Shown here one piece after another: positions 1 through 6,504 of a stretch of DNA of 8,301 nt (within the stretch, counting starts at the first letter, position 1; every line of letters begins with the position of its first letter). Location of the stretch: positions 1 through 8,301 of the forward strand of contig JAAWGY010000090.1 of NCBI GenBank assembly GCA_022795575.1. Direction: 5' to 3'. The DNA comes from Angelakisella sp. Its GTDB lineage: Bacteria > Bacillota > Clostridia > Oscillospirales > Ruminococcaceae. Below the pieces are notes generated by a model. It worked only from the letters and a program-made list of their open reading frames with translations. It did no database searches and was not told where the DNA came from. The position numbers and the translations under genes were made by a program.

Positions 1-98
1 CTGGGGAGTTTCGCTCCTGCGGGAGCGACCAGGGCCTGCGCGGCCCTGGACCTGCGGCCCGGTAGCCCGGGCGGGCACAACCTGTGGGACAGGCCGCT
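1..98 (-). repeat. Structured palindromic repeat, copy 1, downstream of glgA
   Basis: Bases 1-98 are the reverse complement of 8164-8261 with 92 of 98 matches; the first 59 bases are identical. The copy holds three hairpins: 11-17 with 22-28 (loop TGCG), 29-36 with 42-49 (loop TGCGC) and 57-62 with 67-72 (loop TAGC). A fourth short stem, 81-85 with 89-93, is not kept in the other copy. The repeat ends 9 bases beyond the glgA stop, so a glgA transcript would run straight into it. No U-run follows the stems, so it does not look like a classical intrinsic terminator. The repeat may continue left of the window, because the match still runs at base 1. Family unknown; I infer a dispersed REP- or MITE-like element. 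Confidence 0.9.
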
Positions 99-107
99 GT
101 CTCTCGG

Positions 108-1529
108 TTAGCCCGCCAGCACCCGCTGGTACATCTCGATGTACTTTTTCGCCGAGCTCTCCCAGCTAAAGTCACACTCCATGGCGTGGGCAACCGCGGC
201 CTTCCACCGCTTCTTGTCGCCATACAGCTCCACCGCCCGCTGCAATGCCCCCAGCATATCATGGGCGTTGTAGGTCTGGAAGGTAAACCCGTTGCCGTCC
301 TCCCCGCCCAAATCCCGGATGGAATCCTTCAGCCCGCCGGTCTCCCGAATCACCGGAATCGTCCCGTACCGCAGCGCCACCATCTGCGCCAGCCCGCAGG
401 GCTCGCTCTTGGAGGGCATCAGCAGAATGTCGCCGCCGGCGTACATCTTGTGGGCCAGCTCCGGCACAAACCCCTGCCAGAAAGCAACCGTCCCAGGGTT
501 GGCCTCCGCCTGCTCCCGGAAGAAGTTCTCGTAGATGTAGTCGCCGGTGCCCAGCACCGCAAACTGACACCCCAGCCCCAACAGCTCGCCAAAGATGTAC
601 CGTACCAGGTCCAGCCCCTTCATCCCCACCAGCCGGGAGACCATGACGATGAGCGGCTTATCCGGCGCAACCTCCAGCCCCAGGCGCTCCTGGAGCTTCG
701 CCTTGTTCTCCGCCTTGCCCGCCGGCTTCTTGGGCGTGTAGTTGACAAACAGGTCCGGATCCGCCGCGGGATCGTACCCCACAACGTCGATGCCGTTGAG
801 GATGCCGCAAAGCTTATACGCCTTCTCCCGCAGAATCTTATCCAGCCCAAAGCCAAACCAGGAATCCAGAATCTCCTGGGCGTAGGAGGGGCTGACAGTG
901 GAGATCATGTCGCACTGCTCAATGGCGCCCTTCATCATGTTAACCGCCCCGTCGTAGGTGACAACCGGGATGGCGTACCCCGGCAGACCGCAGATGTCGG
1001 AGGCAATCTCCATGCCGTACTTGCCCTGGTACTGGATGTTGTGGATGGTGAAAACGGTGCGGATGTGGCGGAATTTTTCCACCCCGCGGTAAAAGACGTT
1101 GAGGAATACCGGAATCATGGCCGTCTGCCAGTCGTTGCAGTTGATGATCTCCGGCTCGTAGTCCAGGACGGTGAGCATCTCCAGCACCGCCTTGGAGAAG
1201 AAGACGAACCGCTCCGCGTCGTCGTAAAAGCCGTAGATGCCGTCGCGCTTAAAGTAGTATTCGTTATCCAGCAGGTAGCAGGTGACGCCGTCCACCTCTG
1301 CCCGGAAGAGCCCGCAGTACTGGTTGCGCCAGGAGAGCGGGACGTTGAAGTGGGTGACGTACTCTAATTTTTCCCGCAGGGATGCCTTCATGCTGCCGTA
1401 AAGGGGCAGCACCACCCGGCACTCTACCCCCTCCTTTTGGAGGGCGCGGGGCAGGGAGCCCGCCACGTCGGCAAGACCTCCGGAGGCGATAAAGGGCAGC
1501 GCCTCGCTGGCTGCGTACAGGATCTTCAT
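108..1529 (-). CDS. glgA: Glycogen synthase (ADP-glucose), GT5 family
   Basis: Transfers glucose from ADP-glucose to the non-reducing end of alpha-1,4-glucan in the cytoplasm; last gene of the glg operon. The protein is 473 residues, close to the usual 475-480. Visible: the N-terminal ADP-glucose loop PFIASGGLADV (residues 12-22), NCNDWQT (130-136), HNIQYQG (163-169), VSRL...KGLDL (297-308) and SEPCGL (375-380), whose glutamate E376 matches the conserved catalytic-site Glu of GT-B synthases, then ETGGLKDS. The start is placed at the second of two in-frame ATGs because AAAGGTGG (1536-1543) lies 6 bases upstream of it but directly abuts the first ATG at 1535; this start also puts the loop at the same residue number as in E. 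coli GlgA. Odd: the lysine of the usual KxGGL motif is alanine (A15). It lies 92 bases after glgD, separated by a strong hairpin. Confidence 0.97.
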   Translation of the reverse strand: MKILYAASEALPFIASGGLADVAGSLPRALQKEGVECRVVLPLYGSMKASLREKLEYVTHFNVPLSWRNQYCGLFRAEVDGVTCYLLDNEYYFKRDGIYGFYDDAERFVFFSKAVLEMLTVLDYEPEIINCNDWQTAMIPVFLNVFYRGVEKFRHIRTVFTIHNIQYQGKYGMEIASDICGLPGYAIPVVTYDGAVNMMKGAIEQCDMISTVSPSYAQEILDSWFGFGLDKILREKAYKLCGILNGIDVVGYDPAADPDLFVNYTPKKPAGKAENKAKLQERLGLEVAPDKPLIVMVSRLVGMKGLDLVRYIFGELLGLGCQFAVLGTGDYIYENFFREQAEANPGTVAFWQGFVPELAHKMYAGGDILLMPSKSEPCGLAQMVALRYGTIPVIRETGGLKDSIRDLGGEDGNGFTFQTYNAHDMLGALQRAVELYGDKKRWKAAVAHAMECDFSWESSAKKYIEMYQRVLAG

Positions 1530-1535
1530 GGACAT

Positions 1536-1543
1536 CCACCTTT
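1536..1543 (-). promoter_or_regulatory. Ribosome binding site that decides the glgA start
   Basis: Read on the minus strand this is AAAGGTGG. It is followed directly by an ATG (1533-1535) and, after 6 bases, by a second in-frame ATG (1527-1529). A spacing of 0 is unworkable and 6 is good, so the second ATG is the likely start. Confidence 0.75.
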
Positions 1544-1577
1544 CTTCTTTCTCATCGCGTATTTGGGCCTGTGTATC

Positions 1578-1613
1578 CCTCCCCCGGGGCGGGGATGCCT
1601 GCCCCGGGGGAGG
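1578..1613 (-). promoter_or_regulatory. Intercistronic GC hairpin between glgD and glgA
   Basis: Bases 1578-1590 pair perfectly with 1601-1613 (13 bp, all G-C except one A-T) around a 10-base loop. On the glg transcript it begins 8 bases after the glgD stop codon and ends about 34 bases before the glgA ribosome binding site. The sequence after the stem on the transcript is GATACACAGG, without a U-run, so it is unlikely to be a full intrinsic terminator. A role in transcript stability, partial attenuation or setting the glgA level is inferred. Confidence 0.8.
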
Positions 1614-1621
1614 AGCGAAGG

Positions 1622-2737
1622 TTAAATGTGGGACTTCTTGGGGACGTAGAGGGGGTAGGTGAGGTAGCCCGCCAGCCGGCGCCCGTCCTTGATGAGGACG
1701 TCCTTGTCAAGGACGACGTACTCCAGCTCGGCGTTGTTGTTCACCACCGTGCTCTGCATGATGATGGAGTTCTTCACCACCGCGCCCTGGCCGATCTTGA
1801 CACCCCGGAAGATCACCGAGTTTTCCACCGTGCCCTCGATGATGCAGCCGTCGGCCACCAGGGAGTTCTTCACCGAGGAGCTGAGGCCGTACTTGGCCGG
1901 GGCCTCGTCCCGGATCTTGGTGAGGATGGGCCGCTCCGGCAGGAAGAGCTCCTGCCGGACCTTCTCGTCCAGCAGCGCCATGTTGGCGGCAAAGTATTCG
2001 GTAAGGTTGTGGATGTGGTAGGACCAGCCGCCGCACCTGTAGCAGTAGACGTTGTTGCTCCGGGCCTGCTCCGAGATCACCCCGTTGATGGAGTACTGGC
2101 CGTGGCTCACCCCGTCGGCGGTAAGGCGAAGCAGCAGCTCCCGGTCAAAGATGGCGGCGTTCATGTAAACGTCCTGCTCCCCGCCCACCCCGGCGGACTG
2201 GAAGGCGTCCCGCAGAAAGCCGTTTTCCTGGATGGAAAGGATCAGGTCCTCCCCGTGGTGGGGGGCCACGTCGTACCGGCCACAGAGGATGGTGACGCCC
2301 GCGCCGCTCTCCTCGTGGGCCGCCAGCATGGCGTTGTAATCGATGTTGGCCACAATGTCGCAGTCGCAAAGCAGCACATACTTGGCCTTGGAGGAGGCCA
2401 GGAAGGCGTAGATGCCGTTGAGGGCGTCCAGGTTGCCCCGGTACATCCCCGCCTTGGCCCGGGCGTAGGGGGGCAGGATGGTCAGCCCGCCAATCTTCCG
2501 GGCCAGGTCCCACTCGCGGCCGGAGCCCACGTGGTCCATCAGGGAGTGGTAGTTGGATTTGGTGATCATCCCCACATCCCGGATGCCGGCGTTTACCATG
2601 TTGGAAAGGGCGAAGTCCACCAGCCGGTACCGGCCGCCGAAGGGCACCGAGCCCATGGTCCGCACCATGGTCAGGTCCCCCATTTGGTCATCGTGCATAT
2701 TGGAAAAAACAATCCCCAGCACCTTGCTCTCACTCAT
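1622..2737 (-). CDS. glgD: GlgD, non-catalytic ADP-glucose pyrophosphorylase subunit
   Basis: Paralogue of GlgC that in Bacillota forms a mixed GlgC/GlgD enzyme and modulates its activity. The 371-residue protein keeps the nucleotidyltransferase fold (PFGGRYRLVDFALSN at 32-46, PPYARAKAGMYRGNLDALN at 89-107) and a C-terminal left-handed beta-helix of hexapeptide repeats (about 285-345). It has lost the catalytic signatures: the GGxGxRL loop is replaced by FSNMHDDQMGDL (11-22), the SGDH motif by CDCD (124-127), and the FEEKP lysine motif is absent. These changes are the family hallmark of GlgD, so it is not a decayed GlgC. Its ATG overlaps the end of glgC by 8 bases, with AGGAGG (2747-2752) 9 bases upstream inside glgC, so translation is probably coupled and the two subunits made in similar amounts. 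Confidence 0.97.
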   Translation of the reverse strand: MSESKVLGIVFSNMHDDQMGDLTMVRTMGSVPFGGRYRLVDFALSNMVNAGIRDVGMITKSNYHSLMDHVGSGREWDLARKIGGLTILPPYARAKAGMYRGNLDALNGIYAFLASSKAKYVLLCDCDIVANIDYNAMLAAHEESGAGVTILCGRYDVAPHHGEDLILSIQENGFLRDAFQSAGVGGEQDVYMNAAIFDRELLLRLTADGVSHGQYSINGVISEQARSNNVYCYRCGGWSYHIHNLTEYFAANMALLDEKVRQELFLPERPILTKIRDEAPAKYGLSSSVKNSLVADGCIIEGTVENSVIFRGVKIGQGAVVKNSIIMQSTVVNNNAELEYVVLDKDVLIKDGRRLAGYLTYPLYVPKKSHI

Positions 2738-3953
2738 GGCCGCCCACCTCCTGCACGTCGGCTTCGATCATTGCCTTGGGGGGCACCACGGCGTTTTTGC
2801 CGACGGTGACGCCGTTGCCGACCACCGCCACGCCCCACTGGCTCTTATCCTCCATCAGCTCGGGACGTTCGCCCACCTTGGCGTTCTCCCCAATGACGGT
2901 ATTTTCCGCAATAATGGCGTACTGCACCAGCGCGCCGGATTTTACCACCGAGCCGGGCATGATGATGGAATCCTTCACCACCGCGCCCTCCTCCACCGTT
3001 ACCCCGGCAAAGAGCACCGAAAAGTCGATTTCGCCGGCCACCTTGCAGCCCTCGGTGATGAGGGAGTTTTCCACATGGGCGGTATCCGCCACAAAGTGGG
3101 GGGGCTGGCAGGGGTTGCGGGAGTAGATCTTCCAGGCCGGGTCGTAGAGGGCCAGGGGATCGCTGGGGGCCAGCAGGTCCATGTTGGCCTCCCAAAGGCT
3201 GTCGATGGTGCCCACGTCCTTCCAGTACCCCTCAAAGGCGTAGGCGTACATCTTCTCGTGGTTTGCCAGCATGGCGGGGATGATGTTTTTGCCAAAGTCG
3301 TTGGAGGAGTTGGGGTCCGCCTCGTCATCCATCAGGTACTGGCGCAGCTTATCCCACCGGAAGATGTAAACGCCCATCGAGGCAAGGTTGCTCTTGGGCT
3401 CCTTGGGCTTCTCCTCAAACTCAAAGATCTGGGTATCCGGCTTGGTGTTCATAATACCAAAGCGGGAGGCCTCCTCCATGGGTACCTCGATGACGGCGAT
3501 GGTGCAGTCGGCGCCCATCTTCTCGTGGTGCTGCAGCATCTTGGTGTAGTCCATCTTGTAGATGTGGTCGCCGGAAAGGATGAGGACGTGCTCCGGGTTG
3601 TACCGCTCGATGAAGTTGATGTTCTGGTAGATGGCGTTGGCGGTGCCGGTGTACCAATCGGAGCCGGAGCTCTTTTGGTAGGGGGGCAGGGTGTAAAGCC
3701 CGCCGTCCAGCCGGTCCAGGTCCCAGGGGCGGCCGTTGCCCAGGTACTCGTTAAGCACCAGGGGCTGGTACTGGGTCAGCACGCCCACCGTATCGATGCC
3801 GGAGTTGACACAGTTGGAAAGCGGAAAATCGATGATGCGGTACTTGCCGCCAAAGGGCACCGCCGGCTTCGCCAGCTTTTGGGTGAGGGTGTACAGTCTG
3901 CTCCCCTGCCCGCCGGCCAGGAGCATCGCCACCCATTTCTTTTTGGTCGCCAT
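2730..3953 (-). CDS. glgC: Glucose-1-phosphate adenylyltransferase (ADP-glucose pyrophosphorylase)
   Basis: Makes ADP-glucose and pyrophosphate from glucose-1-phosphate and ATP, the committed and usually allosterically controlled step of bacterial glycogen synthesis. The 407-residue protein has all expected motifs: nucleotide loop AGGQGSRL (13-20), PFGGKYRIIDFPLSN (33-47), WYTGTANAIYQN (100-111), catalytic SGDHIYKMDY (127-136, Asp129 matching E. coli Asp142), FEEKPK (179-184, Lys182 matching the glucose-1-phosphate-binding Lys195 of E. coli) and GYWKDVGT (242-249). Hexapeptide beta-helix repeats fill about 285-395. GGAAGGGAG (3961-3969) sits 7 bases before the ATG. It lies 57 bases after glgB and overlaps glgD by 8 bases. 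It looks fully active; which metabolite regulates it cannot be told from the sequence. Confidence 0.98.
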   Translation of the reverse strand: MATKKKWVAMLLAGGQGSRLYTLTQKLAKPAVPFGGKYRIIDFPLSNCVNSGIDTVGVLTQYQPLVLNEYLGNGRPWDLDRLDGGLYTLPPYQKSSGSDWYTGTANAIYQNINFIERYNPEHVLILSGDHIYKMDYTKMLQHHEKMGADCTIAVIEVPMEEASRFGIMNTKPDTQIFEFEEKPKEPKSNLASMGVYIFRWDKLRQYLMDDEADPNSSNDFGKNIIPAMLANHEKMYAYAFEGYWKDVGTIDSLWEANMDLLAPSDPLALYDPAWKIYSRNPCQPPHFVADTAHVENSLITEGCKVAGEIDFSVLFAGVTVEEGAVVKDSIIMPGSVVKSGALVQYAIIAENTVIGENAKVGERPELMEDKSQWGVAVVGNGVTVGKNAVVPPKAMIEADVQEVGGHE

Positions 3954-4010
3954 AAAATTTCTCCCTTCCTGATGCTGATGATTCTATCGCCGAACAGCAG
4001 CTGCAACCGA

Positions 4011-6047
4011 CTACTGCTTGGGGGTACGGGGCTTGCGGGCCGGGGCTTTTTTCTCCGGGGCCTTCTTTTCCGCCGCCTTTTTGGCCGCGGGGGCCTTTTT
4101 GCCGGCGGCGGCCGCCTTGCCGGCCTCCTCCTTGGCGGGCTCCTTTTTGGCCCGCTTGGGCCGGGGCTTGCCCACTAAGAAGAGGGCGCACATGGGGGGA
4201 ACATCCAGGGTGATGGACTGGTCGAAGCCGTGGCAGGGGGTTTTGCGGTCCACCTTCAGGACGCCGGGCTCCCTGCCGCCGCCGCCAAAGCGGGCCTCGT
4301 CGGAGCAGAGCGCCGGTTGGTAGCTCACCGCGTCCGGCACCCCTACAATGCAGCCCTCCCAGGTGCTGGGGGAGAAGTTGCAGATCACCACGATCTGCTT
4401 GCCCGCCCGGTCGGTGCGGATGTAGGAGATCATGTTGCGGCTGCTGTCCTCCACGTCGATCCACTGGTAGCCGTCCCAGCTGTCCTCAATCTCCCAAAGG
4501 GCCGGGGTTTTCAGGTAGAAGTGGTTCAGCTCCCGGACGTAGTCGTGCATCTGGCGGTGGGCGTCGTAGTCCAGCAGCAGCCAGTCTAACTGCTGCTTTT
4601 CGTTCCACTCGATGAATTGGGCAAACTCGTTGCCCATAAAGTTCAGCTTTTTACCGGTGGCGCTCATCATGTAGCCCAAAAAGGCCCGCACCCCGGCAAA
4701 CTTTTGGGGATAATCCCCCGGCATCTTGCCGATGAGGGAGCACTTGCCGTGCACCACCTCGTCGTGGGAGATGGGGAGGATGTAGTTTTCCGAAAAGGCG
4801 TACATCATGCTGAAGGTGAGCTTATCGTGGTTGTAGCTGCGGAAGTAGGGATCGGTGGAGAGGTAGGAGAGGACATCGTTCATCCACCCCATGTTCCACT
4901 TGAAGTTAAAGCCCAGCCCCCCCACGTAGTCCGGCTTTGTCACCATGGGCCACGCGGTGGATTCCTCGGCGATCATCAGCACCTGGGGGTAGGGGGAGAG
5001 GATGGCGGCGTTGAGCTTGCGGAAGAAGTCCACCGCCTCCAGGTTCTCCTTGCCGCCGTAGGCGTTGGGGGACCAGTCGCCGTCCCGGCGGTCGTAGTTC
5101 AGGTAGAGCATCGAAGCCACGGCGTCAACCCGGATGCCGTCGATGTGGTACTGCTCCACCCAAAACAGGGCGCTGGAGATGAGGAAGCTCTGCACCTCGC
5201 ACCTGCCGTAGTCAAAGACCCGGGTTCCCCAGCCCCTGTGCTCCATCTTGCGGGGATCGGCGTACTCATAGCAGTAGCCGCCGTCGTATTCGCAGAGCCC
5301 GTGCTCGTCCTTGGGGAAGTGGGCGGGCACCCAGTCCATGATGACGCCGATGCCGGCCTGGTGGAAGGTGTCCACTAAGTACATAAAGTCCTTGGGGGTG
5401 CCGTACCGGGAGGTGGGGGCAAAGTACCCCGTCACCTGGTAGCCCCAGGAGCCGTCAAAGGGGTGCTCGGTAACAGGCAGCAGCTCCACGTGGGTGTAGC
5501 CCATCTCCTTGACGTAGGGGACCAGCTCCTCCGCCAGCTTGCGGTAATCGTAGGGGGTGCCGTCGGGGTAGCTGCGCCAGGAGCCCAGGTGCACCTCGTA
5601 GATGTTGATGGGGGAGGAATTGGGCCGGAAGGCGGCCCGCCCCTCCATCCACTGTTTGTCCTGCCACTGGTAGCCCTCCAGGCGGTAGAGCTTGGAGGCG
5701 GTGGCGGGGCGTGTCTCGTAATGGAAGGCGTAGGGATCGGACTTGAACCGCTCCACGCCGTCGGGGCCCTTGATGAGGTACTTATAGGTGTCGTATTCCT
5801 TTAGCCCGGATACCCAGCCCTGCCACAGGCCCTGGTCGGTGATCCTGGTCATGGGGACCCGGCTTTCCATCCCCCAGTTGTTAAAATCGCCGACGATGCT
5901 GATCTCCTGGGCATGGGGGGCCCAGGTGAGAAACTCCACCGTATCCTCGTCCACAAAGTGGGCGCCCAGCAGGTCCTGGGCCTTATAATTCGTCCCCTGA
6001 TGGAAGAGGTAAGCGGGGTAATCCTTTTCTTTTTTCTTCGGAGCCAT
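4011..6047 (-). CDS. glgB: 1,4-alpha-glucan branching enzyme, GH13 family, with basic tail
   Basis: Cuts alpha-1,4-glucan and re-attaches the piece by an alpha-1,6 bond, making glycogen branches; first gene of the operon. Of 678 residues, about 25-115 form the CBM48-type N-terminal domain (TWAPHAQEISIVGDFNNW at 41-58). The catalytic barrel carries DWVPAHF (238-244), GIRVDAV with nucleophile Asp308 (304-310), IAEEST with the acid/base Glu361 (359-364) and SHDEVVHG with Asp429 (427-434). An all-beta C-terminal domain ends near residue 626. Residues 627-678 (bases 4014-4169) are an added low-complexity tail of 16 Lys, 4 Arg, 15 Ala and 8 Pro, with KKAP-type repeats and no aromatic residue; branching enzymes normally stop at the beta domain. 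GGGAGGG (6056-6062) lies 8 bases before the ATG. Confidence 0.98.
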   Translation of the reverse strand: MAPKKKEKDYPAYLFHQGTNYKAQDLLGAHFVDEDTVEFLTWAPHAQEISIVGDFNNWGMESRVPMTRITDQGLWQGWVSGLKEYDTYKYLIKGPDGVERFKSDPYAFHYETRPATASKLYRLEGYQWQDKQWMEGRAAFRPNSSPINIYEVHLGSWRSYPDGTPYDYRKLAEELVPYVKEMGYTHVELLPVTEHPFDGSWGYQVTGYFAPTSRYGTPKDFMYLVDTFHQAGIGVIMDWVPAHFPKDEHGLCEYDGGYCYEYADPRKMEHRGWGTRVFDYGRCEVQSFLISSALFWVEQYHIDGIRVDAVASMLYLNYDRRDGDWSPNAYGGKENLEAVDFFRKLNAAILSPYPQVLMIAEESTAWPMVTKPDYVGGLGFNFKWNMGWMNDVLSYLSTDPYFRSYNHDKLTFSMMYAFSENYILPISHDEVVHGKCSLIGKMPGDYPQKFAGVRAFLGYMMSATGKKLNFMGNEFAQFIEWNEKQQLDWLLLDYDAHRQMHDYVRELNHFYLKTPALWEIEDSWDGYQWIDVEDSSRNMISYIRTDRAGKQIVVICNFSPSTWEGCIVGVPDAVSYQPALCSDEARFGGGGREPGVLKVDRKTPCHGFDQSITLDVPPMCALFLVGKPRPKRAKKEPAKEEAGKAAAAGKKAPAAKKAAEKKAPEKKAPARKPRTPKQ

Positions 6048-6071
6048 GATACCATCCCTCCCTTTTTTTCT

Positions 6072-6100
6072 ATTCTACCATTTCCTTCCGTGGGTTTCAA
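6072..6100 (-). promoter_or_regulatory. Sigma-A-type promoter of the glgBCDA operon
   Basis: On the minus strand: -35 TTGAAA (6095-6100), a 17-base spacer, and -10 TAGAAT (6072-6077), each matching consensus at 5 of 6 positions. TGG directly before the -10 gives an extended -10 (TGn). Transcription would start near 6065, leaving a leader of about 18 bases that contains just the glgB ribosome binding site. A-rich sequence (minus strand) directly upstream of the -35 could act as an UP element or activator site. Confidence 0.7.
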
Positions 6101-6104
6101 GGGC

Positions 6105-6174
6105 AAATTGTGTAGTTTTTCATAAATGTTCTGTATTTTGATTTTTGATTTGTGAAATTGTCACAGTTTTTTAT
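6105..6174. promoter_or_regulatory. Paired direct repeats and TGTGA/TCACA palindrome upstream of the glgB promoter
   Basis: Two similar sequences start exactly 50 bases apart, at 6105-6123 and 6155-6174. They share AAATTGT, then differ over 3-4 bases, then share GTTTTT, a variable base and AT. Relative to the predicted glgB start they lie at about -40 to -58 and -90 to -109, where activators commonly bind. The outer copy overlaps a perfect palindrome, TGTGA-AATTG-TCACA (6151-6165). It resembles CRP-type or Rex-type half sites, but those have 6 bases between the halves, not 5. The bound factor, if any, is unknown. Confidence 0.35.
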
Positions 6175-6202
6175 CGTGGAATTATGACCACTTGACAGTA
6201 TA

Positions 6203-6230
6203 GAGGACAGGCTGTGCAAAGGGTGTCCTC
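6203..6230. promoter_or_regulatory. Inverted repeat GAGGACA / TGTCCTC
   Basis: GAGGACA (6203-6209) is the exact reverse complement of TGTCCTC (6224-6230), with 14 bases between. It lies between the two divergent promoters, and no T-run follows on either strand, so it is not a terminator. It could be an operator for a dimeric regulator; a 7-bp match in GC-rich DNA may also be chance. Confidence 0.3.
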
Positions 6231-6297
6231 CGCCGTCCGGCTCTGCCTGGCTTTTCCCCGTTTTTTCCGGCATCAGGCGGACTGTCCCGCCGCCCCA

Positions 6298-6326
6298 TTT
6301 GCATCCGTCCCGGGATATGCTATAAT
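6298..6326 (+). promoter_or_regulatory. Extended -10 sigma-A-type promoter of the PHP-MTAN operon
   Basis: The -10 TATAAT (6321-6326) is a perfect consensus match and is preceded by TGC (6318-6320), an extended -10. Seventeen bases upstream is TTTGCA (6298-6303), matching the -35 consensus at 4 of 6. Transcription would start near 6333, giving an untranslated leader of about 170 bases before the PHP gene. Confidence 0.75.
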
Positions 6327-6361
6327 GGAAAAGCCCCATCGCCTATCCTTCCCCTTTTTGA

Positions 6362-6447
6362 TTTATAGCAACCATCAAAATTGTCGACACCCATCTGGAC
6401 GGCAGCTTTCCCAGCTGTATGCCGCCAATTCTGATGATTGCTATAGA
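6362..6447 (+). promoter_or_regulatory. Long imperfect hairpin in the PHP gene leader
   Basis: TATAGCAA (6364-6371) pairs with TTGCTATA (6438-6445) and CATCA (6373-6377) with TGATG (6432-6436) across one mismatch. AATTG (6379-6383) then pairs with CAATT (6426-6430), CGGC (6400-6403) with GCCG (6421-6424), and AGCT (6404-6407) with AGCT (6413-6416). One wobble and one further pair extend the base to 6362/6447. It lies wholly inside the predicted leader and 45 bases before the ribosome binding site. It matches no riboswitch that I recognise. It could be a structured leader element, or a small palindromic insertion (MITE) whose ends contain TA. Confidence 0.55.
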
Positions 6448-6504
6448 GGGCGCAGCCTTCTGTCCTGCTCCCCCAAATTTCCATCCATTCCCGGAGGTGC
6501 CGCC

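Larger units (their letters stand above)
6048..6504. other. Divergent regulatory region between glgB and the PHP gene
   Basis: This 457-base gene-free stretch carries the start signals of both operons. It has a clear AT-rich island (about 6100-6190) next to glgB. A good sigma-A-like promoter faces each way, giving a leader of about 18 bases for glgB and about 170 bases for the PHP gene. It also holds a pair of direct repeats, a 15-base palindrome, a 7-bp inverted repeat and a long hairpin in the PHP leader, each listed separately. The reading frame of the PHP gene is open back to 6214, but that extension shows no conserved protein sequence and spans the promoter. Confidence 0.8.

Noticed and set aside
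84..1367. Long plus-strand open frame of 427 codons opposite glgA
   Set aside because: It is antisense to a gene with clear family motifs, has no recognisable domains, and arises from the GC-rich third codon positions of glgA.
1530..1535. glgA starting at the earlier ATG (1533-1535)
   Set aside because: The Shine-Dalgarno sequence directly abuts it with no spacer; the ATG 6 bases further on is better placed.
1571..2809. Plus-strand open frame of 412 codons opposite glgD
   Set aside because: Shadow of glgD and the glgC end; its translation is Val/Gly/His-rich low-complexity sequence without a family signature.
2553..4178. Plus-strand open frame of 541 codons opposite glgC
   Set aside because: Shadow of glgC; its final stretch is only the antisense of the GlgB Lys/Ala tail.
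6151..6165. Assigning the palindrome as a CRP or Rex operator
   Set aside because: Half sites fit, but the spacing is 5 rather than 6, and nothing here shows which regulator the organism has.
6192..6220. Second plus-strand promoter using the TTGACA at 6192-6197
   Set aside because: The hexamer at the right distance is TGCAAA, matching a -10 at only 3 of 6 positions.
6214..6504. N-terminal extension of the PHP protein starting at 6214 or 6325
   Set aside because: No ribosome binding site, no conserved sequence, and the frame crosses the -10 box at 6321-6326; the start at 6505 has GGAGGT at ideal spacing.
6333..6504. SAM or SAH riboswitch in the leader of the PHP-MTAN operon
   Set aside because: None of the conserved core sequences of those classes are visible; only an unclassified hairpin is present.
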